A stretch of DNA of 27,680 bases from Amoebophrya sp. AT5.2 (Eukaryota; Sar; Dinophyceae; Syndiniales; Amoebophryaceae). Shown piece after piece: positions 1-10,317 of this stretch. Each line of letters begins with the position of its first letter. The first letter of the stretch is position 1. The notes under the pieces are model-generated. The model ran no database searches and was not told the origin of the DNA. It saw nothing but the letters and a program-made list of their open reading frames with translations. Location of the stretch: positions 1 to 27,680 of the forward strand of contig RXOD01004149.1 in NCBI GenBank assembly GCA_005223375.1. Reading direction: 5' to 3'. The translations under genes and the position numbers were made by a program.

Positions 1-1
1 G

Positions 2-3000
2 GAGGGACAATCTTCGACCGGGTCTGGCTCTGGGTCGCGTCTACTACGACAAGACGTTGACGACCAAGGAAACGACCTGACTCATCCGCCCGGGCCCGAC
101 CCAGTCCAAGAGCAAGACCAGCCGGCGGAGCACTCTTCCGAAGATGAGGCCGGGAAGAGTGGCTTCGTCCGCGTTTCGGTTTCCGATGCGAAGGACGCAG
201 TCCTGTCGGCGGAGGAGGACGAAGCTATCGCTTCCTTCCCGCCGTCCTCGTCTTCTGTACAAGGAGACCATGTCGACGTCGAGGAAGATGACGTCGACAA
301 GAAGAGCGGCGATTTGGTGTCCGGGGACGAGAATAATGCTTCTAATGTTCCGAGGGACGAACCCGAACGACTGAATCTGGAGGCCTCGTCGTCATCTGCC
401 CCATCCGAGTTCTCCGACGACTCAGAATCCTCTGGCTCTTCATCCGAGTCTGAGGACGAAGAAGAAGAAGATGGAACAGCGAAAAATGTGAAGGCCGTTG
501 ACGGAAATAACAAGGGAAAGAAAAGCAAAACTACGAACCGAACGAAGTACAAGAAGAGCGACAAGGAGAGCAAGGACATCAAGGACGAGGGAAAAGTCCG
601 CATTCGCGACCTCGAGGAGCAGCAGAGGATCGCCGAGGCGGAAGCCGCTCAAGTCGCTGCCGCCGCTGCGCAGCGGGAGGCAGCCGAGCTCGCAAAAGTG
701 AAGGAAGAGGGCAAGAAATTTGAGGAGCAGTGGAGGAAGCGCGAGGAGGAGCGCCAAAACGAAGAAAAACAACGCGAGGAGGAGTGGAAAAAACGCGAAG
801 AGGAACGCAAAAAACGAGAGGCAGAGGAGAACAAGCGCGTCGAGGAGGAAAAGAGACAACTACTGGAGCGGGAAGCCGAGGCACGGCGCAAAGTCGCCGA
901 GGAGATGGAGAAGGAGGTCGAGGCTGCAAAGAAAAAGGCTGCTGAACTGGCAGAGCTGAAGAAGAAGGCGAAAGAAGAGGAAACTCAGAAGCTGAAGAAT
1001 GCGCAGGATGGGCGAAGAAAGAAGCTGGTAGGGAAGCTGCAGAAGATTTTGGACAAGGAACTGGAAAAGCACGAGGCTCTGTTGAAGAGGCAAGCAGAAT
1101 TGAAGCAGGGAACAGCAGACGTCGTGAAAGATGAAGATCGAACTGAGCAGATTTACGGCGATGCGGAAAAAGCCACTGAAGAAGCACAGAAAGAAAGACA
1201 TGCAGAGGGCGGTGACATTAGCATTTTGAGCGACGAGGAGCTGAAATACCACGACCGCAAGGAGGACATCAAGTTCGCGCTTGCGAAGTTGAGCGAGCAG
1301 TACTTCGTTCTCGACAAATCGGAGATGCAAAAAATCTTCACCAAGCCGCATAGTTCACCGTACCGGCAGCAAATAGAGGAGCAGCTGCGCCGGCGCCGCA
1401 GCAGCCGCGATGGGGATGGCACGTGGGGTGAAAGCCTGAAGAACATGACCGCAATCGAAGCGAAGGCCGCCGACGAAAATCGTCGGTCACATTCGTCACC
1501 GCAAGGAAGAGAAGCAGAAGAAGGTCGTCAGGCTTTGACTTCTTCCGCGGCACCAGATCTATCTCCGAACGAGCAATGCTGGACGAACTGGTACTGGAAT
1601 AAAAATAACGCCCCCGCCGGCGGCGCCGCGTCGTGGGAGGATGAGAGCGCTTGGAACAAGGAGACTGCGCCGGCGTCGCTAGTATGCGACCCGGAAAGCG
1701 AGAACAGTACGTCCTAAAACTTCTCGGTTCTTCTTCTTTCATTCTCACGCTCAGACCCCGGCGTTTGTTGTACAGTACAAGGGCGAAGGGCAACTTGTAC
1801 TTGTATCATGTATATGCACCAGATCTCCGCCTTGTGACTGCCGACGAGAAGGACGAGGACGACGTTATCACGACGTGGGACAAAAACGATCCCGCGCGTC
1901 AGCCGACGGAGTTCGTGTTTGACAAGTTCGCTGACTTACGCGACCAGCTGCCGAAGTACCTGCGCGACAACTTGGAGAAGCATGGCATTACCGACCCCAT
2001 GCTCGTGCAAAAGTACAGCATTCCGGCAGCGCTGAAGGGCGTAAACATTACCGGGGTAGCGAAAACGGGCTCCGGGAAGACGATCGCGTACCTAATCCCC
2101 GCACTGGTGTACTTGGAAAAGGATCAGGACGGAAAGGCGTTGATTGTTGCGCCGACACGGGAACTTGCGCAACAGATTCATAAGGAGGCTGTTTGGCTCT
2201 GCGAAGGACCGCAGGCATATGGCATGTACTTTCTTACTATGAATGTTGCTTCCGGAAGAAGATGGATCTATTTCGGGCTCGTCTATGTCTTTTTTTTTTG
2301 GAAACTAAACCAATCTACGACGATATGAAAGTCACGATTACGTGGCGGGTTTGATTTTTTTAGGTCGGGCATTGTTTTCGTTAAGGTGCGAAATCGTATA
2401 TCGAGTTGCAAGAATACGAATTTTCGTGAAGTTCTTACGTATAGAAACGCCCATCGCAAAGGCCATCGCCATCCCCATCCACCACTATGATATCAGCTCT
2501 CCGTCCCTGATCGTGGGCGGCGAATCGAAGGGGCCCCAGGGCGCTGCCTTGAAGTGGTCTCGCTTGATCGTGGGCACGTGCGGCAGGCTCCGGGAGTTCC
2601 TGATCGAAACGCGGGAGCTGAGGGTGAAAGCTTGCGGGTTTCTTGCGATCGACGAGGCCGATAAGATGCTGGAGGAGGGCTTTCACGAGACTCTTTTCGA
2701 AATCGTTTCCCGGATCAAGGTGTCCACCCGGCAGACCATGTTCTTCTCCGCGACCTGGCCAAAACACGTTGAGGGCTTGAGCAAGGCTCTGATTGGGTGC
2801 AGCTACCGTGGGCGCGGGGGGGCCGGGGGGAGGACGGCGACGGGCGCGGCTTGTTACGAAACCAGTGGAGCCACTGGCTTTGACTGCAACTGGGGCCTCC
2901 AGCGCCAAGAGCATCCTCAAAAGGACTTTCTCGGTCGCCCGATCGCAAACATGAATGCTGCACAGACCACTCCTGCTGGTCGTGATGGTGGAGGCAAGTC

Positions 3001-5708
3001 CAAGTGCGATCTTCCGCCGCAGCACCTGCTCCTCAAGGTGCAACAGGACGAGGACAACGATCTGACTGTCGACGAGCGCATCCAACAGGAAGTGGTGGTG
3101 TGGACGGACCCCAACTACGAACGGGAGAAGGAGAAGCGGAAGCACATGCTGTCGTACGTGTTTAGGGAGTACGAAAAGAACCCGAAAAGCAAGATGGTCC
3201 TCTTTATGAACGCGAAGGCGGACGTAAAGCACGTGCGCGACATGCTGGCCGACTACGCACCGCATGGGGTTGGCGGCCGGCCTGTGAAAGTCGTAGGAAT
3301 GACAGGTAAAGCAGAACGCACAGGGATGAAGGCGGGTCCCTCGATCATCCATTTTTGGTCTACCGATGTTTGAGAATTTGTGTCTAAGTTCGTTGCACCG
3401 TGAGTAGTACGTACGTAAGGTAGTCTTTTTCTTTTGTAGTCTCTCACCCTCCGCCTCCATAGCCAGTCTCACTCAACTCTCACTTGATAGATAATACTCT
3501 GTGAAGATCGGACGACTCGAAGTCCTTTCGGTTTTCCAAAGGTTTAGGCTTCCCATTTGCAATCCGCCCCCCCCCCCCACCATTGTCGCAGGCGACATGC
3601 GTCACAACGAGCGTCGCGAGGCGCTCGAGCAGTTTGCGACTGGCAAGGCACAGATCATTGTTGCCACCGATTTGATTGCTCGCGGCGTGGACATTGTGGA
3701 CGTCACCCACGTGATCATCTACGAGTTCCAGACGCTGGAAAACTACGTGCACCGCATCGGGCGCGCTTGCCGTGGCAAGAACGCCGCGGGGAAGGCGCTG
3801 ATCTATTTCCAGTACTACAACAAGCTGCCCGACAACGCGAGGGAGCTCGCGTCGATGCTCCGCAACGCGAGCCAGCCCGTGCCCGCGGCGCTCGACCAAG
3901 TCGCGCGGGACGTGGAGACCGGCTGGCTGCAGAAGGGGCAGTTTGCGCGGAAAAACAATTGGTGGGACCGGGAAATGGCAAAATTGACGGAGAACGCCGA
4001 ATGTGGCCTGGACTGGGCCGACATGGTGGGCGGGGCGGGGGCGTTGGATGCGGAAGGGGCGTACACTGCGGGGGCAGCCGGCGGGGGGGGCTGGGGGAAC
4101 ATGAAGAATCCCACGGAAACCCGGATGCAGAGGCAGGTCGCGGAGGCCGCACAGGATAATTGTGCCGTGCATGATCTTCATAGTGCCGCTGCGGGTGCTG
4201 GAGAAGTTGTTGCGGGTGCTGGGAACAGTAACAGAACAGTGGGGGGGGCAGGGGCACCTGCACGAGGACCACCGCCAGGTTTATCATCTTGTTCGTCGGC
4301 AGGTGGAGGCGGGAACGTCCTGGACATGCTCGCGGGCAGGTCTTTCGCCCCGGCCGAAGATCCGAAAACAGAAGACGAAGCAGTAGCAGTAGAAGAAGAA
4401 GCAGCACCGACACCGCTACCGCCAGTGGTCGCGGACAACACCCCTCCTGCTGCTGCAACTGATATTTTCAACTCCGTTCCTGTTCCCGGTTTTACCGGTC
4501 CCCCCGGTTTATCTGCGTCATCTGCGTCACTAGGGCTAGATGCCGATGACGCACCAGATGAAGCTGATGCTCAGGCTTTCTCCAAGACCGCGAGCGCGAC
4601 GCCCCCGGTAGTCGAGAGCTACTTCATCGGCGATACTAGCTCCGTCATACTCCTCGAGAACAAGAACGGAGAGCAGGGAGACGGAGACGGACATCAAAGT
4701 GATGTCACGCCAGCCAATGCGCTGGAGGCTTCAGTTTCGGATTCGGCGCGGCCTGGTGCTCCTGCTCCACTATCCGACCCGGCGACATCCTCATTGTCAT
4801 CTCCGCCGTGTGCCAAAACCGATTCGATCCGCCTGCACGGAACGCAGGAAACGAGGAAAGTCGAGAATTTCGAGGAGGATGAAGATGGCCGCGCACAGCG
4901 CACAGTGCAGATCACGAACACGCAAATCGAAACCGTGGATTTGTTTATCCCGGACGCGACTGTTGAACGCGCCGCAAGTGGCGTTGTACATGACAGCGCC
5001 AGCACGAGCGTAGAGCCTGTTGCCGTTGTGTCCGTGCCTCCTGCTCCTGTGCTGGAACAAGATCCCGGCAATTGCCCAGCGGCCCATCGTGAAGGCGAGG
5101 AAATCAACACCGAGGAGCCGTCTCGCAGCGGTCGTGCAGGTATTGGCACAACAGCCACTGCTGCACCAGAGGAGGAAGTGCCCAAGGACGGTTCGACCAC
5201 GACCACCGTCCTCGCAGCCGAAGCACGAATGGACGACGCCCGTGAAGATGCGGACGCTGGGATCTGGGAAAACTGGGACGACGACTGGGATAACAAGAGC
5301 TGGAGCTTCAAGAACAAGAGTTCGCGCTGGAGCACTGGCGATAAGATCTGGAAAAATAACGACCCAGAGAACGGGGGTTCGGGTTGGTGGGGCGGCTACG
5401 AGAAGACCGAGGACGCCGCATCCGCAACTGCGGGCGGAGCTGGCTGGACGAGCGGAAACAGCAAGTACGGCAGTTATGGGTCATCATCGAGCGCAACACT
5501 CAACGGCGCATCTTTAATATCTTCCGCTACCCACGGCCACGGGAGGGCCCAGGATCATCCACGGCGCGGACCGTCCACGAGCTGGGAAAAAGACGACGAC
5601 AATGCTGATAACTGGAAGAAAAGCGACAGGGATTGGCAGACTAGCAGCGACTGGAGGAACAGAGGCTGGTCGTCGAGCTCCTGGAAAAACCAAAACCGGT
5701 GGCATTGA
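2..5708 (+). CDS. DEAD-box RNA helicase with long acidic/coiled-coil N-terminal extension and Trp-rich C-terminal tail (5'-partial)
   Basis: ATP-dependent RNA helicase of superfamily 2, expected to remodel RNA or RNP; target unknown. Exons 2-1706, 1823-2225, 2497-3305 and 3592-5708 join in frame to 1,677 residues, open at the window edge. Order: acidic Ser/Glu-rich part, Lys/Glu coiled coil (about 600-1150), a Trp cluster near 1575-1660, then the helicase core. Visible motifs: Q-motif region, AKTGSGKT (2059-2082), PTRELAQQI (2152-2178), VGTCGRL (normally TPGRL), DEAD (2651-2662), SAT (2747-2755), [17 protein letters not shown] (from 3663) and HRIGRACR (3750-3773). About 65 Gly-rich residues are inserted between SAT and the second RecA lobe (about 2797-3022). 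The tail (5230-5705) is rich in Trp, Asn, Gly and Ser, as in RNA-binding low-complexity regions. The family assignment is firm; the subfamily is not. The stop is TGA at 5706. Confidence 0.9.
1707..1822 (+). other. intron 1 of the helicase gene (116 nt)
   Basis: GTACGT donor and CACCAG acceptor. The length is 2 mod 3, exactly what is needed to move from the N-terminal frame to the frame carrying the Q motif and Walker A. Acceptors at 1754 and 1775 would give the wrong frame. Confidence 0.65.
2226..2496 (+). other. intron 2 of the helicase gene (271 nt)
   Basis: GTACTT donor and TATCAG acceptor; AT-rich with a T run near 2290 and an in-frame stop if retained. Removal joins the stretch after motif Ia to the conserved GG-containing block ([11 protein letters not shown]) with the spacing usual in DEAD-box proteins. 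Confidence 0.85.
3306..3591 (+). other. intron 3 of the helicase gene (286 nt)
   Basis: GTAAAG donor and TCGCAG acceptor. Removal rebuilds the conserved [11 protein letters not shown] block of the second RecA lobe, which is strong support. A run of 12 C (3567-3578) lies just before the acceptor and may act as its pyrimidine tract. Confidence 0.92.
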
Positions 5709-5860
5709 GATTTCGAGACTTCTTGAAGGTAACAGTAACCGATGGTGGAACGGGTCCTCGTCATCATAAGCAAGAACAGGAGCATCAACTGCAGCACAGC
5801 GCCGACCACGAGGTGGAATGATGATTGACCCATTGAAGTTACTTAATCACGATAGTCAAC

Positions 5861-5891
5861 AGAAAGCCCCCGGGAATCCCGGGGGCTTTCT
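5861..5891. repeat. 31-nt near-perfect palindrome able to form a very stable hairpin
   Basis: The arms are AGAAAGCCCCCGGGA (5861-5875) and its exact reverse complement (5877-5891) around a single A. It lies 153 nt after the helicase stop codon. The GC-rich stem bordered by A and T tracts looks like a bacterial intrinsic terminator, but in a eukaryotic context a 3'-end, stability or mobile-element role is equally possible. Confidence 0.9.
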
Positions 5892-5944
5892 TCTCGGGTA
5901 TCATGAACTTCGTTATTTGTGCAGCTTGCGCTAACGCTTATCAT

Positions 5945-5970
5945 GGCTGTCGCTGGTGTTGGTGACAGCC
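5945..5970. repeat. 7-bp inverted repeat (hairpin)
   Basis: GGCTGTC at 5945-5951 is perfectly complementary to GACAGCC at 5964-5970, with a 12-nt loop. It is the second hairpin of the cluster after the helicase gene. Confidence 0.6.
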
Positions 5971-5988
5971 AGGGGTACTTCACGCTCC

Positions 5989-6020
5989 TGGGACGTATTT
6001 CCACGATACTCATCGTCCCA
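5989..6020. repeat. 7-bp inverted repeat (hairpin)
   Basis: TGGGACG at 5989-5995 pairs with CGTCCCA at 6014-6020, with an 18-nt loop. It is the third hairpin of the cluster; alone it would not be remarkable. Confidence 0.5.
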
Positions 6021-7259
6021 TAAAATAAATGAACTAGCACTAGGTGGTGCCATCAAAACCGAAACGGATGTAATGAACCTTCATCATCAACGGAAACGCT
6101 TAACGACGACAAGGTTGATCTTGATTTTCTTTTTGATTTTTTGCTAAGGAACAAGATCAACAAGAAGAACGTCGCATATCGAATTGCAGCCCAAGAACAA
6201 CGAAAACCAGAGACGCCTGGTATGCGGTTTATGGTTCTGCTTCTCCTGACGTTGCCATTAGCGACCCGCAGTCTTATTGCTATTGGTGCCTTAAGTTAGT
6301 AACTTGCGGCACTAAGAATACATGTACATCTACCTAGCTGCTGTTGGTGCTGCTGCTCTACGACCGAGACCGATTGGTTTTCACCGAGGAAGCTACTTCA
6401 TGTTCTTCACCAAGAAGATCTTCGATCATCATCCACTACTTTCATAACGATTGACTTTGACCAACACGCCTTCATCTACTATACTTCATCGAGTGGAACT
6501 GGAAACGATATACGAATCGCATGCGCATGCCTGCGGCGAGCGCCGCAACGGGAGGGGTGTAGTTTCCAAGCGCGACAGCCAGAGCGCATTGTTTCTTTGC
6601 GAGAAGCAAGACGGTGTTTACGTACGGTTCTGCTGTGTACGAGAACGAGGACACTCGGGCTTCTATTTCGATTTCGTGAAGACGAGGGGCTGTAAGTGTA
6701 CACGAAGGGATGATCGAGTCGATTTTTATCGTCGTGCTTCTGGTCGAGGTTGGTTCCTCGCAGTTGGAAGAACAAACTGAAACTTTGACATTTGGAGCCT
6801 TTGTGTGTCGTGGGACGTGGGTGCCGGGAGTAAAAATCATGAAGGAATCAACATTTTCGTGGGAATCCTCCATCCGAGAGCCGCGTGTCTCTTCTCTTGA
6901 TGGTCGACGTGATCATGAGGTCAGCAAAATGCTCATTGCCGCTTAACCTTGCTGGCAAGTGACTGTAAGGTTTGCTCTTGCGCTTGCGACGTCGTGGTCT
7001 GCTAGATCGCTACGAGATCGAGATTATCCTCATCGCCCAAGCTCGATTTTCACGAACTTGCTGCCTTGCTACTAAGGAGCGCCCGCCCGGTCTAGATAAG
7101 TAATTACTTGGTCGTAAGTGTCACACGACTGTGAGAGGACCTACTAGCTAGTGTATTTCATATTCATTAGCTTTAGAAGCACTTCTTCTGTATCTGTATC
7201 GGACCACGAGGGCGAGGGGACACCCAACAACATCGCAGAGCAGTCAGCGGAGAAAAACA

Positions 7260-9119
7260 ATGTCCGACGACGTGGATCCCACGCACCACGGTGGCATCAC
7301 CGTGGAGATCGAGCGGTGCCGGGATTGCGCGAACCACCAGTGGTGCAGCAATCACCAGGAAGCCAGGTACGAGGAGTACGAGGACAAAACGCGGTCGGCA
7401 ATCCTGAGCAAACTCGCCGGAGGTCCAGACATCAAATTCGAGGTGAACCCAGGACCGAAAGCAATGGGTATTTCATCGTCGTGGCTGTGGGTGCTGCTGC
7501 GTCCCAAAGTACAACTTGAGAAAGAAACAATACACTATACTGGTCGTTAGTACCTCCCTCAAGCCCGATCCCGAAAGCAATATATCTCTCGCTTCAGGTA
7601 TGGACGTTCGTGAGTCGGCTCACCGCGCGGGTTTTTTCCAGGCGATGGTGCGTAACCCGATCAACGGCAAATACCTGCCCGACGTGGCTTTTTGTTATCC
7701 GCGCGTGGGCAGTTTCGAGGTGACTGTCATGCGGGGCGGCGTGCGCAACAACCGCACGCGTGCCATCGTGTTCAGCAAGCTGAAGGCGAAGCGGTGGCCC
7801 AATCCGGAGTGGGTGGCCGAGAAGGTGGTCGAGGTGGTGAACAGCCGGCTGGGCGGGTTCGCGTCCGACCCCCAGCTGCCGATGAGCCCAAATTACAACA
7901 AGGTGCCGAAGCGGTCGGACGAGGAGCTGGTGCAGACAGTGATCAAAAAGTACTACACGTTGCTGTCCGCGTTCCGGGAATACGACGAGAACGGGGACGG
8001 TTTGCTGAGCAAGTCCGAGTTCAAAAAAGCGCTGCAGTCGGTGTCCTTCGCCCCGGAACTGCAGAAGGCGGAAATCAACAAACTGTGGCAACTCAGCGAC
8101 GGCACCAGCGACGTCAACCTGCAAACAGGAGAAATCGTGTCCAAAGTGAGCTACCGACACTTCGCCAGAAAATTCGGCGCGTTTTTACCACACCACGAAC
8201 ACTTCATCGGCCTGTCGCCAAAAAGCAGAGGAATGTCACCAAGCACGAGGAGAGGAAGTACTTCTACCTTAAACATACCGCACTCACTTCGACATCGAGG
8301 AGTGCTGCTGCTGACGCTTCTGTCACCATGTAGTTTACGATAAACCACACTGGTGTCACTGTCTGAAGCACCTCGTTTGTCGAACAACTCGAAAAATCTA
8401 TCAAAACAAACGAACCAGCAGCAGCATGATGAAGATCCTACACTGCGCTACGTCAGCGACACCCTCAGCCTCATGGATGACTTCGTCGGTCTTTGACGTT
8501 CTTTCTTTAGCATGGAAATTTCAACAATCTCATTGCTCTCATCTTCACCAGGTGGCATGAACGACACAGTCCTCGGAAGCGACGGCTCGTCAGGTGGCCA
8601 CAAGCCCACCGTAAGCCAGATGTCGAGGATGAAGGAGATAATAGAGATGCCGCTAGACAAGTGCTCGCCGGACATGGTGCGGGCGAAAATTCTGTCCCGT
8701 TGCGGGAGTCTCACATCCGCCTTCCGCCAATTTGACACGGACGGGGATAGAACGATCAACGCCGACGAATTCGAGAGGAGAATGCCGAAAGTGCTAGGAG
8801 TGAGCAAAGTGCCGGACCGGGTATTTTTTTCGACTTGGACTTCATGGTCTTCATCTGATGGATATGGTTTTCGTTTTCAACAGTGGCGTTGCACTCTTTA
8901 TTTTGATGTAGCCACTAGTACTGTAGCAGCACCACGTCCGTCGCATTCATCGCTATGCTTGTTCTTGAAAACCACCGTCAGATTATTGAGGAGCTGTTCG
9001 ACACCTTCGATCGGGACATGACGGGCACCATCGAGTTGAAGGAGTTTCTGTCCGATGATTTGGTGTCGGAGGGGCACCTGATGCAAAAGCAGTTTCTCTT
9101 GCAGTTCGCGCAGGCTTGA
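7260..9119 (+). CDS. Rdx/selenoprotein W-like domain fused to four EF-hands
   Basis: Probable calcium-responsive thioredoxin-fold protein. Exons 7260-7467, 7598-8257, 8552-8820 and 8982-9119 join in frame to 424 residues. The N-terminal part (about residues 13-150) resembles the Rdx family: a beta strand leading into CRDC (Cys20/Cys23, 7317-7328; Cys rather than selenocysteine), then GSFEVTV (residue 107 on) and an 'SKL..kRWPNP' segment before a helix. EF loops: 199-210 (DENGDGLLSKSE, canonical), 237-248 (DGTSDVNLQTGE, lacks the central Gly), 351-362 (DTDGDRTINADE, canonical but Arg at position 6) and 389-400 (DRDMTGTIELKE, Thr at position 5), arranged as two pairs. The ATG at 7260 starts the Rdx domain cleanly. 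EF-hands are certain; Rdx homology is from visible pattern only. Redox partners and location are unknown. Confidence 0.82.
7468..7597 (+). other. intron 1 of the Rdx/EF-hand gene (130 nt)
   Basis: GTATTT donor and TTCAG acceptor. The length (1 mod 3) matches the frame change between the first exon and the exon carrying FEV and the first EF-hand. The competing acceptor at 7641 gives the wrong frame. Confidence 0.8.
8258..8551 (+). other. intron 2 of the Rdx/EF-hand gene (294 nt)
   Basis: GTACTT donor and CACCAG acceptor. The length is divisible by 3, keeping frame, and it contains an in-frame TAA at 8341. Removal connects the second EF-hand region to the third. Confidence 0.8.
8821..8981 (+). 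other. intron 3 of the Rdx/EF-hand gene (161 nt)
   Basis: GTATTT donor followed by a T run, GTCAG acceptor, phase 0. Splicing joins the helix after EF-hand 3 directly to the incoming helix of EF-hand 4 (IIEELFDTFD), as expected for a paired EF-hand. Confidence 0.82.
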
Positions 9120-10317
9120 GGATGATGAGGATTTGTTGTTTTTACTTTCTCCGGCTGCAGCTGCTGCTGGCGGTACACTCATGATAATTCCCACTCCGTA
9201 GATCAGAAAAAGTCCAAGAGTTTTTATTTTATCGCTTACTTCAACACGGTCCAGTTTATTTCACATGTTTTCCCATACATAGCTGCGTGTGCGTCGCGCC
9301 TGGCGTAGGCGTGACCACCTTTAGCATAATAAACTACTCCGTCGTTTACACTCTTCGAATCATTCAATATTTGCAGCTGTATACGAAAGATTTGGATTTT
9401 CAGGGGCTCACATAGGTATAGTATATTTTGACGAATCTTCAATATCAATGGAGATGGACAGCAGCGGTCTAGTACGAAAGCACTTTTGTAATTTATCGTA
9501 TCATTTTGGACATCGAGATGGACTACACTTTCTCTTTCACACACATGATTTCCGATTCACGTACCATCAACGCAGATGCGCAGCGGCCTGTCATCTGACA
9601 CTCATCTGACACCGATGCTACTTCGCAGCCCACGAAGGGCGCACTCGTTGTATTAGTATTTCAGTCATTTAATATGATCCACCACATTGACATTGACCAG
9701 GGCTTCGCGCATTCGACGACATCAACGACCAAGAGGACGACTTTTACACTGCCAACCATTTACTTTTGGAACCGAATGCATTGTCATGCATGACGAGGAG
9801 CTGAGGGGGCGTGAGCCTCCTGAGAGGCCCGTCGAGCTCCTCCGCACGTTGGCAACTCCTCCTTAATATTGTTGGAGGTCAATGGCAAAGCGGCGTCGCG
9901 TGCGCATGTTGGGGTTGATGGGGATGGGCACCCATCTACTATAAATTGGTGGTCAATGATGTCATTTCACCAAGTGAAGTCTAAGACGGAGGGGCTGGTG
10001 GAGCGTGAGCGATTACCGCGATAAGAAAAAGGCGAAAACGCAAAGCGAAGGGGACGGGGAGGGGAGGACGAACTACCCAAAACTAGTATGCAATTCTAAT
10101 TCATCGAGTAGTAGAAGAGGATGGAGCAGAAAACCCAGAAGGGACCAGTGCCAGCTACTCTGGATTGTATCTTGGTTGCCCTCACCCAGTTGTGAGTCTG
10201 TGTGTGTGACGTCGCACTCAACAAATAAAAATCTTTAGATCGCATTTCACGCGCGGCTGAGCGTAAGCCGCTTCCCACCCTCCCGACCACCCAGTGGTCA
10301 TCTCCAGGGCCTCGAAG
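9120..10317. other. intergenic region between the EF-hand gene and the coiled-coil gene
   Basis: About 1.2 kb, AT-richer over 9200-9560, with no convincing coding frame on either strand. A TATA-like CTATAAAT lies near 9949 and there is an 'CATCTGACA' tandem pair near 9593-9612, neither strong evidence of function. In the frame of the downstream gene a TAA at 10264 precedes the first ATG, which supports the chosen start at 10318. Confidence 0.55.

Larger units (their letters stand above)
5709..7259. other. intergenic region between helicase and Rdx/EF-hand genes
   Basis: About 1.55 kb without a convincing gene. It begins with three successive hairpins (5861-6020), continues as AT-richer mixed sequence, and holds a 12-bp palindrome GCATGCGCATGC (6519-6530) next to a 7-bp stem with a 2-nt gap (6532-6547). 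The open frame at 6451-6780 has no recognisable protein features. No promoter element was identified with confidence upstream of 7260. Confidence 0.6.

Noticed and set aside
2435..3472. 345-codon open frame on the minus strand
   Set aside because: It is antisense to the helicase core exon, whose motifs are unmistakable, and it crosses intron sequence. It reflects GC-rich codon use on the other strand.
5861..5891. histone mRNA 3' stem-loop or proof of a prokaryotic origin
   Set aside because: The sequence does not match the histone stem-loop consensus and no histone gene is adjacent. The preceding gene has spliceosomal introns, so resemblance to an intrinsic terminator alone does not make the locus bacterial.
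6451..6780. 109-codon plus-strand frame in the intergenic region
   Set aside because: No domain pattern or splice continuity, and its composition is irregular. It overlaps an open frame of equal quality on the opposite strand.
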